A model generated the notes under the pieces. It saw only the letters and a list, made by a program, of their open reading frames with translations. It made no database searches and was not told the DNA's origin. A stretch of 64,000 nt of DNA from Bin87 sp965243255. GTDB lineage: Bacteria > Chloroflexota > Dehalococcoidia > Lucifugimonadales > UBA3495. The stretch is taken from NCBI GenBank assembly GCA_965243255.1, contig CBDEUH010000004.1, positions 2,852,001-2,916,000 on the forward strand, given 5' to 3'. The translations under genes and the position numbers were made by a program. The first letter of the stretch is position 1. Each line of letters starts with the position of its first letter. Positions 24,058-31,783 of this stretch are shown here, piece after piece.

Positions 24058-24436
24058 ATGATATCGCAGCTTCCTAAAATGACGGCGATGGAGTTCATTG
24101 CCAAGTGGCGGGACGTGGCTTTTGGCGATGGGAACCCAGTTGGAAACCCTACGGCGCTACACGCCGACCACGTGCTTTGAAACCTTCCCGTTCCCGCATC
24201 CTACGGACGAACAGCGCGAGGCGATTAGGTTGGCGGCGGTGGAGTTGATCCGTCTGCGGGAAAACGATACGCGGACGCTGACCAATCTGTACAACGCCCG
24301 TCCCACGTGGTTGGATAACGCCCACCGTACGCTGGACGCGGCGGTAGCAGCGGCGTATGGGTGGCCGTCGGATTTGTCGGACGAGGAGATACTGGAGCGT
24401 CTGCTGGCGTTAAACCTGCAGCATGCGGGAGGTTGA
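24058..24436 (+). pseudogene. remnant of a class I SAM-dependent DNA methyltransferase
   Basis: Only the two ends of the gene remain. The first part, from ATG 24058 or 24079, reads MTAMEFIAKWRDVA, the usual N-terminus of large DISARM/BREX-like or type II-associated DNA methyltransferases. After about 14 residues the frame changes by +1 and runs into the C-terminal end: GTQLETLRRYTPTTCFETFPFP, then RTLTNLYNARPTWLDNAHRTLDAAVAAAYGWP and DEEILERLLALN. The central SAM-binding and catalytic NPPF-type domains, several hundred residues, are absent. This is a large internal deletion, so no active enzyme is made. Confidence 0.75.
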
Positions 24437-24478
24437 GGCGAAGCCGTATGATATATTGAATCGTAGGATCGCGCTGCC

Positions 24479-25363
24479 ATGAGTACGCAAGACCAAATTA
24501 CCGAAATACTGAACGCCATGGACCGGAATCCAGAATTGGCGGAGCAGCTTCGCGCCCGAATCCTGGGCGATGATCTCATGGCGGAAATGGATGAAGCTCA
24601 AAATGAACGTGTGCAGATGGCCGGGCTTCTGGGAACCGTTGTTGATCTCTCTGGTAGCTTGGCCCGCTTTATATTCGCGGTTGATAGTCGCCAGCGCAAG
24701 TCAGATGAAGCGATAGCCGGACTACAGGATGAGCAGGAGGTCGTGCAGTCCGCAATCGCGAATATGCAAGCCGACATCGAGCGAATGGCGGCCAGCCAAT
24801 CGCGAATGGATGAAGCCATAGGGCAGTTGCAAACCGACGTGGAAACGCTCAAGTCTGACGTAACCACGCTCAAGTCTGACGTAAGTACGGTCAAATCAGA
24901 CATGGTTTACGTCAAGGGACGTCTGGATAACGCGGCGGGGGCCAACTACGAGTTCAAGGTGCAAAAGAACTTGGGGAGCATCGCCGGCCAGCACCTGCGG
25001 CTGCGACGGATTCGGACGCTGAAAGGGCCGCGTGCAGAAGACGACCAGGATTTGCGGAGCCGGGTGGATGAAGCAGAAGACAAAGGGACCATTGCCGAGT
25101 CCGAAAACCACGATATGTGGCTGCTGGACCTGATATTCTCCGGACGACGCCGGGACGACGGTGAGGAAGTTCTGGTAGCAGCGGAAATATCAATAACTGC
25201 GGGCGACGAGGACATAGCACGGGCCAAAGCACGGGCCGAAACGCTGAGCAAGGCTACGGATACGGATACGATACCGGTGGTGTTTGCGGAAAACATCGAT
25301 CAGGAGCGTCGCCAAGTCGCGGAACAGGAGGGGGTGGTGATTATCCCGGTGCCGGAGAGCTGA
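24479..25363 (+). CDS. coiled-coil protein with PD-(D/E)XK nuclease-like C-terminus, paralogue 1
   Basis: 294 aa. Residues 1-45 are a helical head (ITEILNAMDRNPELAEQLRARILGDDL), residues about 60-155 a long coiled coil, and residues 155-294 an alpha/beta domain. In the latter, DMWLLDLIF and VLVAAEISITAGDEDIARAKARAETL place Asp and Glu-x-Ser as in the active-site strands of PD-(D/E)XK-like folds, followed by IPVVFAENI. The coiled coil contains three in-frame 21-bp repeats (TLKSDVT). Two paralogues are at 45341-46102 and 52258-52941. A HEPN-like gene follows 43 bp downstream. The nuclease call is inference from strand order; the true activity is unknown. Confidence 0.65.
   Translation: MSTQDQITEILNAMDRNPELAEQLRARILGDDLMAEMDEAQNERVQMAGLLGTVVDLSGSLARFIFAVDSRQRKSDEAIAGLQDEQEVVQSAIANMQADIERMAASQSRMDEAIGQLQTDVETLKSDVTTLKSDVSTVKSDMVYVKGRLDNAAGANYEFKVQKNLGSIAGQHLRLRRIRTLKGPRAEDDQDLRSRVDEAEDKGTIAESENHDMWLLDLIFSGRRRDDGEEVLVAAEISITAGDEDIARAKARAETLSKATDTDTIPVVFAENIDQERRQVAEQEGVVIIPVPES
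24845..24907 (+). repeat. in-frame 21-bp tandem repeat (about 3 units)
   Basis: Units begin ACGCTCAAGTCTGACGTA and encode TLKSDVT, TLKSDVS and TVKSDM-, one heptad of the coiled coil each. The first two units are nearly identical; the third has drifted. Confidence 0.85.
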
Positions 25364-25406
25364 AATCAGCTAGCTCCGGTGGGCTAAAATTGCGCTCGGG
25401 AGCAAC

Positions 25407-25772
25407 ATGACCACCCAGAAATACCACGAAGCCAGCCGCCACTCCCTGAGCCAAGCCCGGAACGAGCTTGCCGCCGGCGATATGAAGCAAGCCTCCGAGA
25501 AGGGCTGGGGAGCCGCGGCTCAGATTCTCAAGGCCGTCGCCGAAGCGCGCGGGTGGGAGCATGGCCGACATCGCCACCTGTCCCGCGTCGCCAGCCGCCT
25601 CCGGGCGGAAACCGGAGACCGGGACCTCTTTCGTCTCTACATGGTGGCCGACTCCCTCCACGGCAACTTCTACGAAGACGAGCTGGAAACCGGTGACATC
25701 GCCGAGGCCCTGGACGACGTGGCAGCGTTTGTCGCCAAGGTCGAGCCGCTGATCCACCCATCGACGGGCTAA
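25407..25772 (+). CDS. HEPN-like helical protein (PaREP1-like), paralogue 1
   Basis: 121 aa, all-helical. Blocks ASEKGWGAAAQILKAVAEARGW, RHRHLSRVASRL and VADSLHGNFYEDELETGDI are shared with the protein at 50550-50927. Such proteins resemble PaREP1/HEPN-type helical bundles, which often occur in toxin-antitoxin or RNA-related contexts. It follows the coiled-coil gene with a 43-bp gap, so the two are likely co-transcribed. Its stop overlaps the convergent CoA-transferase stop by 4 bp. Function unknown. Confidence 0.6.
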   Translation: MTTQKYHEASRHSLSQARNELAAGDMKQASEKGWGAAAQILKAVAEARGWEHGRHRHLSRVASRLRAETGDRDLFRLYMVADSLHGNFYEDELETGDIAEALDDVAAFVAKVEPLIHPSTG

Positions 25773-26986
25773 ACCACCCCCGCCCTCGCCAGCGCCGCCA
25801 GCTCCGGCGGCGGGTAGCCCAGCAGCCCGGTGTACACCGCGGCGTTGTGTTCGCCCAGCAATGGGGCGCGGGTTAGCGTGGTTGAGGTTTCGCTGAGCTG
25901 GAAGGGCGCGCCGGCGTATTCCACGGGGCCGGTTTCGGGATGGTCAACGGCGGCGTAGAAGTCCCGCTCCCTCTGCTGGGGGCTGGTGAACACCTCCGAC
26001 GGCGTGTAGTAGGGCGCGACGGGGACGCCGTGGGCCTGGCCTTCGGCGTACAGCCACTGGCGGGTGCGCTGGCCGAACCATTCCCGCATCTGCCGGTTCA
26101 GCTCCGGGCCGTAGGTGGCCGGATCGCTGAACATCTCCGGCGTGGCCCAGTTGGGGTTGCCCATGAAGTCCAGCAGGCCCTGGAACTGGCGCGGCTCCAG
26201 GGTCAGCAGCTCCACGTAGCCGTCCGATGCCGGCAGCACGCCGCCGACCCGGAAGTAGCGGGACTGGCGGGTTTCGGCGATGCCCTCGGACTCGTGGCGC
26301 TGGATGGGCATATAACCCACGGACAGCTGGGCTTCCTGGCCCGATGCGTCCACGGTCTGGCCGGTGGCCGCGTCGGGATTGGCCAGGCGATGATAGACGG
26401 CGGCAATCGCCCCCACGGCGGCGGTGAGTCCGGCCTGGTAGTCGCCCATGTTGGCGCCGGCGACGATGGGCGGACGGTCGGGGAAGGTGTCCAGGGCCAA
26501 GCCGTTGGGCAGCAGCCAGCCCTCGCCGCCGGCGTGGAAGGTGGCCAGGTGTCCGGCGTGGTAGTCGGCGTAGGGGCCGCTGCTGCCGAAGGGAGTTACG
26601 GCGGTGATGATGACCTTGGGGTTGGCGGCCAGCAGCGAGTCGCCGTCCAGGCCGACGACGGCGGCGTTGGCCGGCGCGTAGTCGTGGATGACCAGATCCA
26701 CGCGGGCGACCAGTTGCCGCAGCAGGTCGCGCCCGGCCGGGTCGTTCAGGTTGAGGGTGATGGACTGCTTGCCGGTGTTGAGGTACAGGTACAGCCCGCT
26801 GCGCTCGGGATGGGGCGCGTCGTCAGGGAAGGGGCCGCGACGGCGGGACGGGTCGCCGGCGCCGGGCGGCTCAACCTCGATAACCTGCGCGCCGACGGAG
26901 GCCAGGAGCTTGCCGCAATACGGCCCGGCGATGAGCGAGGCCACCTCCAGGACCCGGAGGTTGGTGAGCGCAGTGGGGGTGGTCAT
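25769..26986 (-). CDS. CaiB/BaiF-family CoA-transferase
   Basis: 405 aa. The opening LRVLEVASLIAGPYCGKLLASVGAQVIEVEPPGAGDPSRRRGPFPDD is typical of family III enzymes, as is SITLNLNDPAGRDLLRQLV. The candidate catalytic Asp is in GQTVDASGQEAQ. It is closest within the window to the CoA-transferase at 30487, sharing the PSRR-GP-PDDAPHPERSGLYLYLN stretch, so these two may be duplicates. It is the last gene of the minus-strand operon that starts at 31692, separated from the MaoC gene by 6 bp. Confidence 0.9.
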   Translation of the reverse strand: MTTPTALTNLRVLEVASLIAGPYCGKLLASVGAQVIEVEPPGAGDPSRRRGPFPDDAPHPERSGLYLYLNTGKQSITLNLNDPAGRDLLRQLVARVDLVIHDYAPANAAVVGLDGDSLLAANPKVIITAVTPFGSSGPYADYHAGHLATFHAGGEGWLLPNGLALDTFPDRPPIVAGANMGDYQAGLTAAVGAIAAVYHRLANPDAATGQTVDASGQEAQLSVGYMPIQRHESEGIAETRQSRYFRVGGVLPASDGYVELLTLEPRQFQGLLDFMGNPNWATPEMFSDPATYGPELNRQMREWFGQRTRQWLYAEGQAHGVPVAPYYTPSEVFTSPQQRERDFYAAVDHPETGPVEYAGAPFQLSETSTTLTRAPLLGEHNAAVYTGLLGYPPPELAALARAGVV

Positions 26987-26992
26987 ATTGCC

Positions 26993-28246
26993 CTAAACCG
27001 GCAATATCGGCGGCGCTTCTTCGGGGAGGGAGGTGTTGCGGAGGGAGAGGTGGCTGCCGTCGGTAAACCAGGGGTGATGAGGGTTGCGCGAGGGCAGCAG
27101 CACCGTGGCCATGCCGGGGGCGGTTACCTCGCCCCGCTGGTTTTCGGCCCAGATGTCCACGTCCACCAGGGCGTTGCCCAGATTGGTCAGGGGGTCCGAA
27201 ACGATGTACTTGCGGGCGACCCGGCCCTTGAGGAATTGGGTGTCGCCATAGACGTTGAATCGTCGCGTCTCCACCCGCAGCCGCTTGAGAAAGGCGTCGT
27301 CGCCCATCCAGTTGGTCATCAGCGTGCCCAGCCAGGAGACGCGCTGCGGGCCGTAGTCGTACGCGCCGGGGACGCCAACGGCCTCGGCGACGGAGTCGCG
27401 CAGGTGGCCGATGCCCGTATATTCCAGCCCGCCGCCGGATTCGGGGTTGCGGAAGAAGTGGTTGGGATGGCGCATGGCCTCCCGGAGCAGCACGCCGTGG
27501 GCGCTGGAGCGTCCGGTGCCCACCAGGAACGCGCTCACGTCCTGCAACGACAGCGGGCCCCGCACCACGGTGGGCAGCTCTTCGCCGACCTCGGTGTCCT
27601 CCCAGTAGCGGGGTTGGCCGCCGCGGGCGGTCTCGTTGAGCACTTGCTCGTCAATGGCGGCCAGTTCGTCCTCGGTGTACTCGTGGCGCTTGGGCACGTC
27701 GGCGTACTTGCCCCGTTCCCGGGAGGCGCGCCGCTGGTGGCGCGTACACCATCCGACGACCCGGGCGACGACCTCGTCGCGCTGGTTTGAGTAGGTAGTC
27801 TCCACGTACTGGATGACCAGCCGGCCGGAGTAGGCAGACTGCTTTTCCTGCACGTCCAGCACCCGCTCCACGCAGTTGACGGCGTCGCCGGGACGCAGCG
27901 CTCGGAAGAACTCCCAGTCGTTGCCGGCGAAGAAGCCGTGGACGCCGGGCAGGCCCCAGCGGGTGCGACCCGACCAGTGGCGCATATAGGGCGCGCAGGG
28001 GTGCCCGATGACGCTGCCGTACTTGGAGTAGGCGGCGTATTCCTGGTCGCGGAACAGCGGGTTGGCGTCGCCGATGCCGTTGACGAAGTTGAGCATGGTG
28101 TCCAGGTTGGCCTGGCGGACGTACTGCTCGGTGCGCATCCGCACGCCAATCATGGCGCGGGCGGCGGCCAGGGCCTCGTCCGAGATGCCGCCCTCCACTT
28201 CGGGTAGGGTTTCCATAACCTGCTGCTGGGTTTGCTGCTGCGTCAT
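26993..28246 (-). CDS. MaoC-like/FAS1-type acyl-CoA dehydratase
   Basis: 417 aa with two hot-dog domains. Start at ATG 28246, after GAGAGGG; a TTG farther upstream overlaps the neighbour. The N-terminal hot dog spans MIGVRMRTEQYVRQANLDTMLNFVNGIGDANPLFRD, the FAS1-like dehydratase type. The second domain includes GTGRSSAHGVLLREAMRHPNHFFR and GPQRVSWLGTLMTNWMGDDAF. Such enzymes add or remove water from beta-hydroxyacyl- or mesaconyl-type CoA esters. Its place between CoA-transferases suggests sequential CoA activation and hydration of one unsaturated acid. Confidence 0.85.
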   Translation of the reverse strand: MTQQQTQQQVMETLPEVEGGISDEALAAARAMIGVRMRTEQYVRQANLDTMLNFVNGIGDANPLFRDQEYAAYSKYGSVIGHPCAPYMRHWSGRTRWGLPGVHGFFAGNDWEFFRALRPGDAVNCVERVLDVQEKQSAYSGRLVIQYVETTYSNQRDEVVARVVGWCTRHQRRASRERGKYADVPKRHEYTEDELAAIDEQVLNETARGGQPRYWEDTEVGEELPTVVRGPLSLQDVSAFLVGTGRSSAHGVLLREAMRHPNHFFRNPESGGGLEYTGIGHLRDSVAEAVGVPGAYDYGPQRVSWLGTLMTNWMGDDAFLKRLRVETRRFNVYGDTQFLKGRVARKYIVSDPLTNLGNALVDVDIWAENQRGEVTAPGMATVLLPSRNPHHPWFTDGSHLSLRNTSLPEEAPPILPV

Positions 28247-28260
28247 TGCCGATCGCCCTC

Positions 28261-28608
28261 TCAAATAAGGTCTTGCGGCATATAAAATATGCCGATGATG
28301 AAAATCAGCGCAACCGATGCCATTACTAGAGCCGTTTGCAACAAGGGACCGTGGGTTACCTGTTGCCCGGTTACGGGCGTTTTCTGCTTTATCAAGCCGC
28401 CTATAACTGCAAGCAGAACGCCGTATTGGGCCAGAGCGTGCAAGCCTAAGAGCAGTTTAAGCGCTGCCGCCAAGACCATTTCCTGAGGTCCCTGAAACTC
28501 AATCCCGACCAGTTGATCCGATCCGAAGAGCCCAAAACCTATAACCGCAGTTGCAATCGCCAAGATGGTTACTGCTAGAGTCTGATAATGGCATGTTTGC
28601 GAGTTCAT
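28261..28608 (-). CDS. small integral membrane protein
   Basis: 115 aa with four hydrophobic segments (LAVTILAIATAVIGFGLF, MVLAAALKLLLGLHALAQ, YGVLLAVIGGLI and ALVMASVALIFIIGIFYM). No soluble domain and no recognised family. It overlaps the upstream small membrane gene by 4 bp and is 14 bp from the MaoC start, so it is in the same operon. One of three small membrane proteins interleaved with CoA-transferases; a transporter subunit or membrane anchor is possible but unproven. Confidence 0.65.
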   Translation of the reverse strand: MNSQTCHYQTLAVTILAIATAVIGFGLFGSDQLVGIEFQGPQEMVLAAALKLLLGLHALAQYGVLLAVIGGLIKQKTPVTGQQVTHGPLLQTALVMASVALIFIIGIFYMPQDLI

Positions 28609-28895
28609 GACGCCGGGCTTCCATCCGTTTGGGTTTCTGGCTCGCCATCACTGCCAGCGTCTCCAATGCGTTTCCAGTCGAGGTGCACTTTGTACGCAGA
28701 CCCGATCAACAGCGCCAGGCAGAGAGGGGAAGCCAGCCAGAGGGCTCCGGCGGCCGGGTTGTCATATAGCAGGAAGGCCAACAAAGCTGTCGCTGCAAAA
28801 ACGCCGATTAAACTGAAAATCTCGACAGCGATAATGATGCCGTCAACCGACCGTAAAGCGCGCGCATTCGGAACTTTTATCGGGCTAACGTTCAT
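28605..28895 (-). CDS. small membrane protein
   Basis: 96 aa. ATG at 28895 follows GGAGGGAGATACT. Two transmembrane segments: IIIAVEIFSLIGVFAATALLAF and ALWLASPLCLALLIGSAYKV, then a polar tail. I do not recognise a family. It starts 28 bp after the CoA-transferase stop and its stop overlaps the start of the next membrane gene by 4 bp, so the two could form a heteromeric unit. Confidence 0.65.
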   Translation of the reverse strand: MNVSPIKVPNARALRSVDGIIIAVEIFSLIGVFAATALLAFLLYDNPAAGALWLASPLCLALLIGSAYKVHLDWKRIGDAGSDGEPETQTDGSPAS

Positions 28896-28923
28896 AGTAT
28901 CTCCCTCCATCGCTATCTTGCGT

Positions 28924-30186
28924 CTAATATACCACCTGCCGTTCTTGCAACTCGGTCAGCTCGTTCTCGCTCACCCCCAGCATATCGCACAGCACCTGCC
29001 GATTGTGTTCGCCCATGAGGGGAGCGTGACGGCGCACTGCCGACGGGGTTTTATTGAGGTTCCACATCAGGTTGAAGATGGGTTCCGCGCCGAGGGCCGG
29101 GTGGTCGATGTCCCGGTACAGCCCGCGCTCCATGAAGTGCGGATGGAAGAGCCGTTCCTCGGCGCTGAGCACCGGGGCGGCGGCGACGCCGTGCTGCTGC
29201 AGCAACTCGGTGAGGGCGTCGGCGTCGTGGTGCGCCGTCCACTGGGACAGCTGGCCGTCCAGCTCCCGGCGGTGGCGCTGGCGGCGGTATTGGCTCCGGA
29301 ACCGTTCGTCGTCGGCCCAGGCCGGGCGGCCCATGGCGGCGAGCAGACCCTGCCACTCGTCTTCCGAAGCCACGGCGATGGACACCCACTTGTCGCCGTT
29401 GCCGTCGGGGCCGGCCGCGCAGGGATAGTTGCCGTAGGGAACCATGGTGGGGTCGTAGTTGCCCCGGGGCTGCAACGCGCGTCCGGTGAGGGCATGCTCC
29501 ATGAGGCCGACGCCCTGGGTTACCACGGTGGCGCGCAGCATGGACACGTCGATGTACTGCCCCTCTCCCGTCTGATTGCGGCGGTACAGGGCCGACACGA
29601 TGGCGAACACGGCGTGGAGCGCGCCGCAGATGTCGCCGAAAGCGTGCTTGAGTCCCAGGGGCCCGCCGCCCTCGTAGCCCATGGTGCTGTCCAGGCCGGA
29701 CAGCGCGCCGATGGAGGGAGCGTAGGCCCTCAAGTCCCGCAGCGGCCCGTCCTGCCCCGTGGACGATATGGACGCCATGATGATGTCGGACTTGACGGCC
29801 CGCAGGGTTTCGTAGCCCAGGCCCAGCCGGTCCATCACGCCGGGGGAGAAGTTCTCGATGACCACGTCGCACTTCTCCACCAGGCGTTTCGCCAGCGCGA
29901 CGGCGTCCGGCTCGCTGATGTTGAGGGTAACGCTGAGCTTGCCCCGGTTCACGTTGTGGAACATGGGGTTCTGCTCCGGGTCGGGTTGGTCTCCGACGAT
30001 GGGCCGACCCAGGCGCATGTAGTCCAGCCGCTGGCGGGTTTCAACCTTGATGACCTCGGCGCCCATGTCCGCCAGGACCATGCCGGGGATGGCGCCGGCC
30101 AGCACCCAGCCGAAATCCAGCACCCGATAGCCGGCCAGCGGGCCGTTGTTCTCGCCGTCGTTGCCGTTCATATCGCTTTCAGACAT
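28924..30186 (-). CDS. CaiB/BaiF-family CoA-transferase
   Basis: 420 aa from ATG 30186; ATG 30171 is an alternative. Core blocks are YRVLDFGWVLAGAIPGMVLADMGAEVIKVE, DPEQNPMFHNVNRGKLSVTLNISEPDAVALAKRLV, and NFSPGVMDRLGLGYETLRAVK. The candidate catalytic Asp is in GQYIDVSMLRA, a textbook context. Its first codons lie directly after the preceding membrane-protein gene (stop at 30189). It resembles the CoA-transferase at 19377 in the LENF-PGVMDRLGLGY stretch, but not in substrate loops. Confidence 0.9.
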   Translation of the reverse strand: MSESDMNGNDGENNGPLAGYRVLDFGWVLAGAIPGMVLADMGAEVIKVETRQRLDYMRLGRPIVGDQPDPEQNPMFHNVNRGKLSVTLNISEPDAVALAKRLVEKCDVVIENFSPGVMDRLGLGYETLRAVKSDIIMASISSTGQDGPLRDLRAYAPSIGALSGLDSTMGYEGGGPLGLKHAFGDICGALHAVFAIVSALYRRNQTGEGQYIDVSMLRATVVTQGVGLMEHALTGRALQPRGNYDPTMVPYGNYPCAAGPDGNGDKWVSIAVASEDEWQGLLAAMGRPAWADDERFRSQYRRQRHRRELDGQLSQWTAHHDADALTELLQQHGVAAAPVLSAEERLFHPHFMERGLYRDIDHPALGAEPIFNLMWNLNKTPSAVRRHAPLMGEHNRQVLCDMLGVSENELTELQERQVVY

Positions 30187-30188
30187 AT

Positions 30189-30470
30189 CTACCGCTTTGC
30201 CGGCGGGTCTCCCTCTCGTTTCCGTTCCGGTGCGACCCAGGCGGCGAAGGCCGGCATCGCGGCCAGGACGATTGCGCCGGCTATCTTGGTGTACAGCGGC
30301 TGGTACACCAGGCTGACCGTCCACAGCGCGGCGAAAACCAGGGCGCCCACTATGATGCCGGCGGCGATGATAACCTCCGGCCGGTGGTTCTTGCGCAGGG
30401 CAATCTGCCGGGCGATGAGGCAGCTGCCCAGAAATATCACCAGGCAAACGATTACGATTCGCAGCAGCAT
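30189..30470 (-). CDS. small membrane protein
   Basis: 93 aa, starting MLLRIVIVCLVIFLGSCLIA, with three hydrophobic segments and a charged tail (PERKREGDPPAKR). It lies between two CoA-transferase genes: 16 bp after the upstream stop and 2 bp before the downstream ATG. The tight spacing makes a common transcript near certain. Family not recognised. Confidence 0.65.
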   Translation of the reverse strand: MLLRIVIVCLVIFLGSCLIARQIALRKNHRPEVIIAAGIIVGALVFAALWTVSLVYQPLYTKIAGAIVLAAMPAFAAWVAPERKREGDPPAKR

Positions 30471-30486
30471 GATGGCGCCTGCCTTC

Positions 30487-31692
30487 TCAGATGATCCCGG
30501 TCTGATACAGCTTGACCAGTTCCTCGGCCGAGTAGCCCAGCTCTTCGCACAGGATGGCCTGGTTATCCTGGCCCAACGTGGGGGCCGGCGTGGGCGAGGC
30601 AACGTAGGCGTCGCCCAGACGATAGGGCGGGCCGGGGTAGGCCACCGGCCCGGTGTCGTCGCGCTCGATGACCACGAACAGGTCGGCCAGGGACGGGTCG
30701 GCCCGCACCTCGGCGTAGGTGCGCACCGGAGCCAGCGGGATGCGATGCTCCAGGGCGATTTCCAGCAGCTCGGCCTTGGTGTAGTCGGCCAGCCATTCCT
30801 CCACATAGCCGTCCACCTCGTCAGCGTACAGGTTGTTCATCGCCGTGCGATTGCGGAACCGCTGCTCCTGGGACCACTCCGGGCTGCCCATAATCTGCAG
30901 CAGGCGACCCCACTGGCGGCCCTCCGGCGAGCCGACGAAGATGTGGCCGTCCCTGCAGCGCAGGATGCAGTTGGGATAGGGAAAGTCCAGCGCGTGGTGT
31001 CCGGTGCGACGGGTTACCCGCCACTGGTACACGGCCATCAGCGCCTCGGGCCCGTTGTAGAGTCCGGCCATGGTTTCGGCTTCGGCGATGTCGATGTGCT
31101 GGCCGCCGTGGGTGTCCCGGGCCAGCAGCGCCATCACGATGGACGATGCGGCGGCCATGCCGGCAAAGTAGCCCACCTCGGGCGTGCCGAAGGTCAGTGG
31201 TTCCCGGTCGGGTTCGCCCAGGCCCTCGCAGATGCCGCCGGCCGCGGCCAGGTTGATGTCGTAAGCCCGGTGGTCGCGCCACGGGCCGGAGAGACCCCAC
31301 GGGCTGATGCTGGCCATCACCAGGTCGGGGTTGTCGGCCGCCAGCGCGTCGTAGTCCAGCCCCAGCCGTTCCATATCGGCCGGCGGCACGTTGTGCACCA
31401 CCGCGTCGGAGGCGGCAGCCAGCCGGCGCAGGATGCTGCGTCCGGTGGGAGTCTCCAGGTTGGCGGTGATGCCCCGCTTGTTGCAGTTGAGGTACAGGTA
31501 CAGGCCGCTGCGCTCGGGATGAGGAGCGTCATCGGGCCAGGGGCCGTAGCGTCGGGACGGGTCGCCGTGCTGCGGTGGCTCCAGCTTGGTTACGGCGGCG
31601 CCGGCGTCGGCCAGCAGCTTGCCGCAGTAAGGCGCGGACAGCATGGAGCCGACTTCAAGGACGCGGAGGCCGGAGAGCAGCGAGTAGGTCAT
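30487..31692 (-). CDS. CaiB/BaiF-family CoA-transferase
   Basis: 401 aa. LRVLEVGSMLSAPYCGKLLADAGAAVTKLEPPQHGDPSRRYGPWPDD opens the protein, and the candidate catalytic Asp is in GQHIDIAEAETM. It is the first gene of the seven-gene operon, read from 31692 down to 25769, and its close relative at the far end of the operon (25769) shares the ERSGLYLYLN-type loop. The two may have different acid substrates or be a recent duplicate. Confidence 0.9.
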   Translation of the reverse strand: MTYSLLSGLRVLEVGSMLSAPYCGKLLADAGAAVTKLEPPQHGDPSRRYGPWPDDAPHPERSGLYLYLNCNKRGITANLETPTGRSILRRLAAASDAVVHNVPPADMERLGLDYDALAADNPDLVMASISPWGLSGPWRDHRAYDINLAAAGGICEGLGEPDREPLTFGTPEVGYFAGMAAASSIVMALLARDTHGGQHIDIAEAETMAGLYNGPEALMAVYQWRVTRRTGHHALDFPYPNCILRCRDGHIFVGSPEGRQWGRLLQIMGSPEWSQEQRFRNRTAMNNLYADEVDGYVEEWLADYTKAELLEIALEHRIPLAPVRTYAEVRADPSLADLFVVIERDDTGPVAYPGPPYRLGDAYVASPTPAPTLGQDNQAILCEELGYSAEELVKLYQTGII

Positions 31693-31783
31693 AATCGTTC
31701 TGAAAAGAAGAAAAGCGGGACGGTGGCAATGTTACCACACGGCCCGCTGCTCCCTGGCTTGCGTCGGTTGGTGGACGGGCCGG

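Noticed and set aside
25940..27790. Long plus-strand open frame opposite the CoA-transferase and MaoC genes
   Set aside because: Gly/Val/His-rich antisense frame; spans two genes with clear homology on the other strand.
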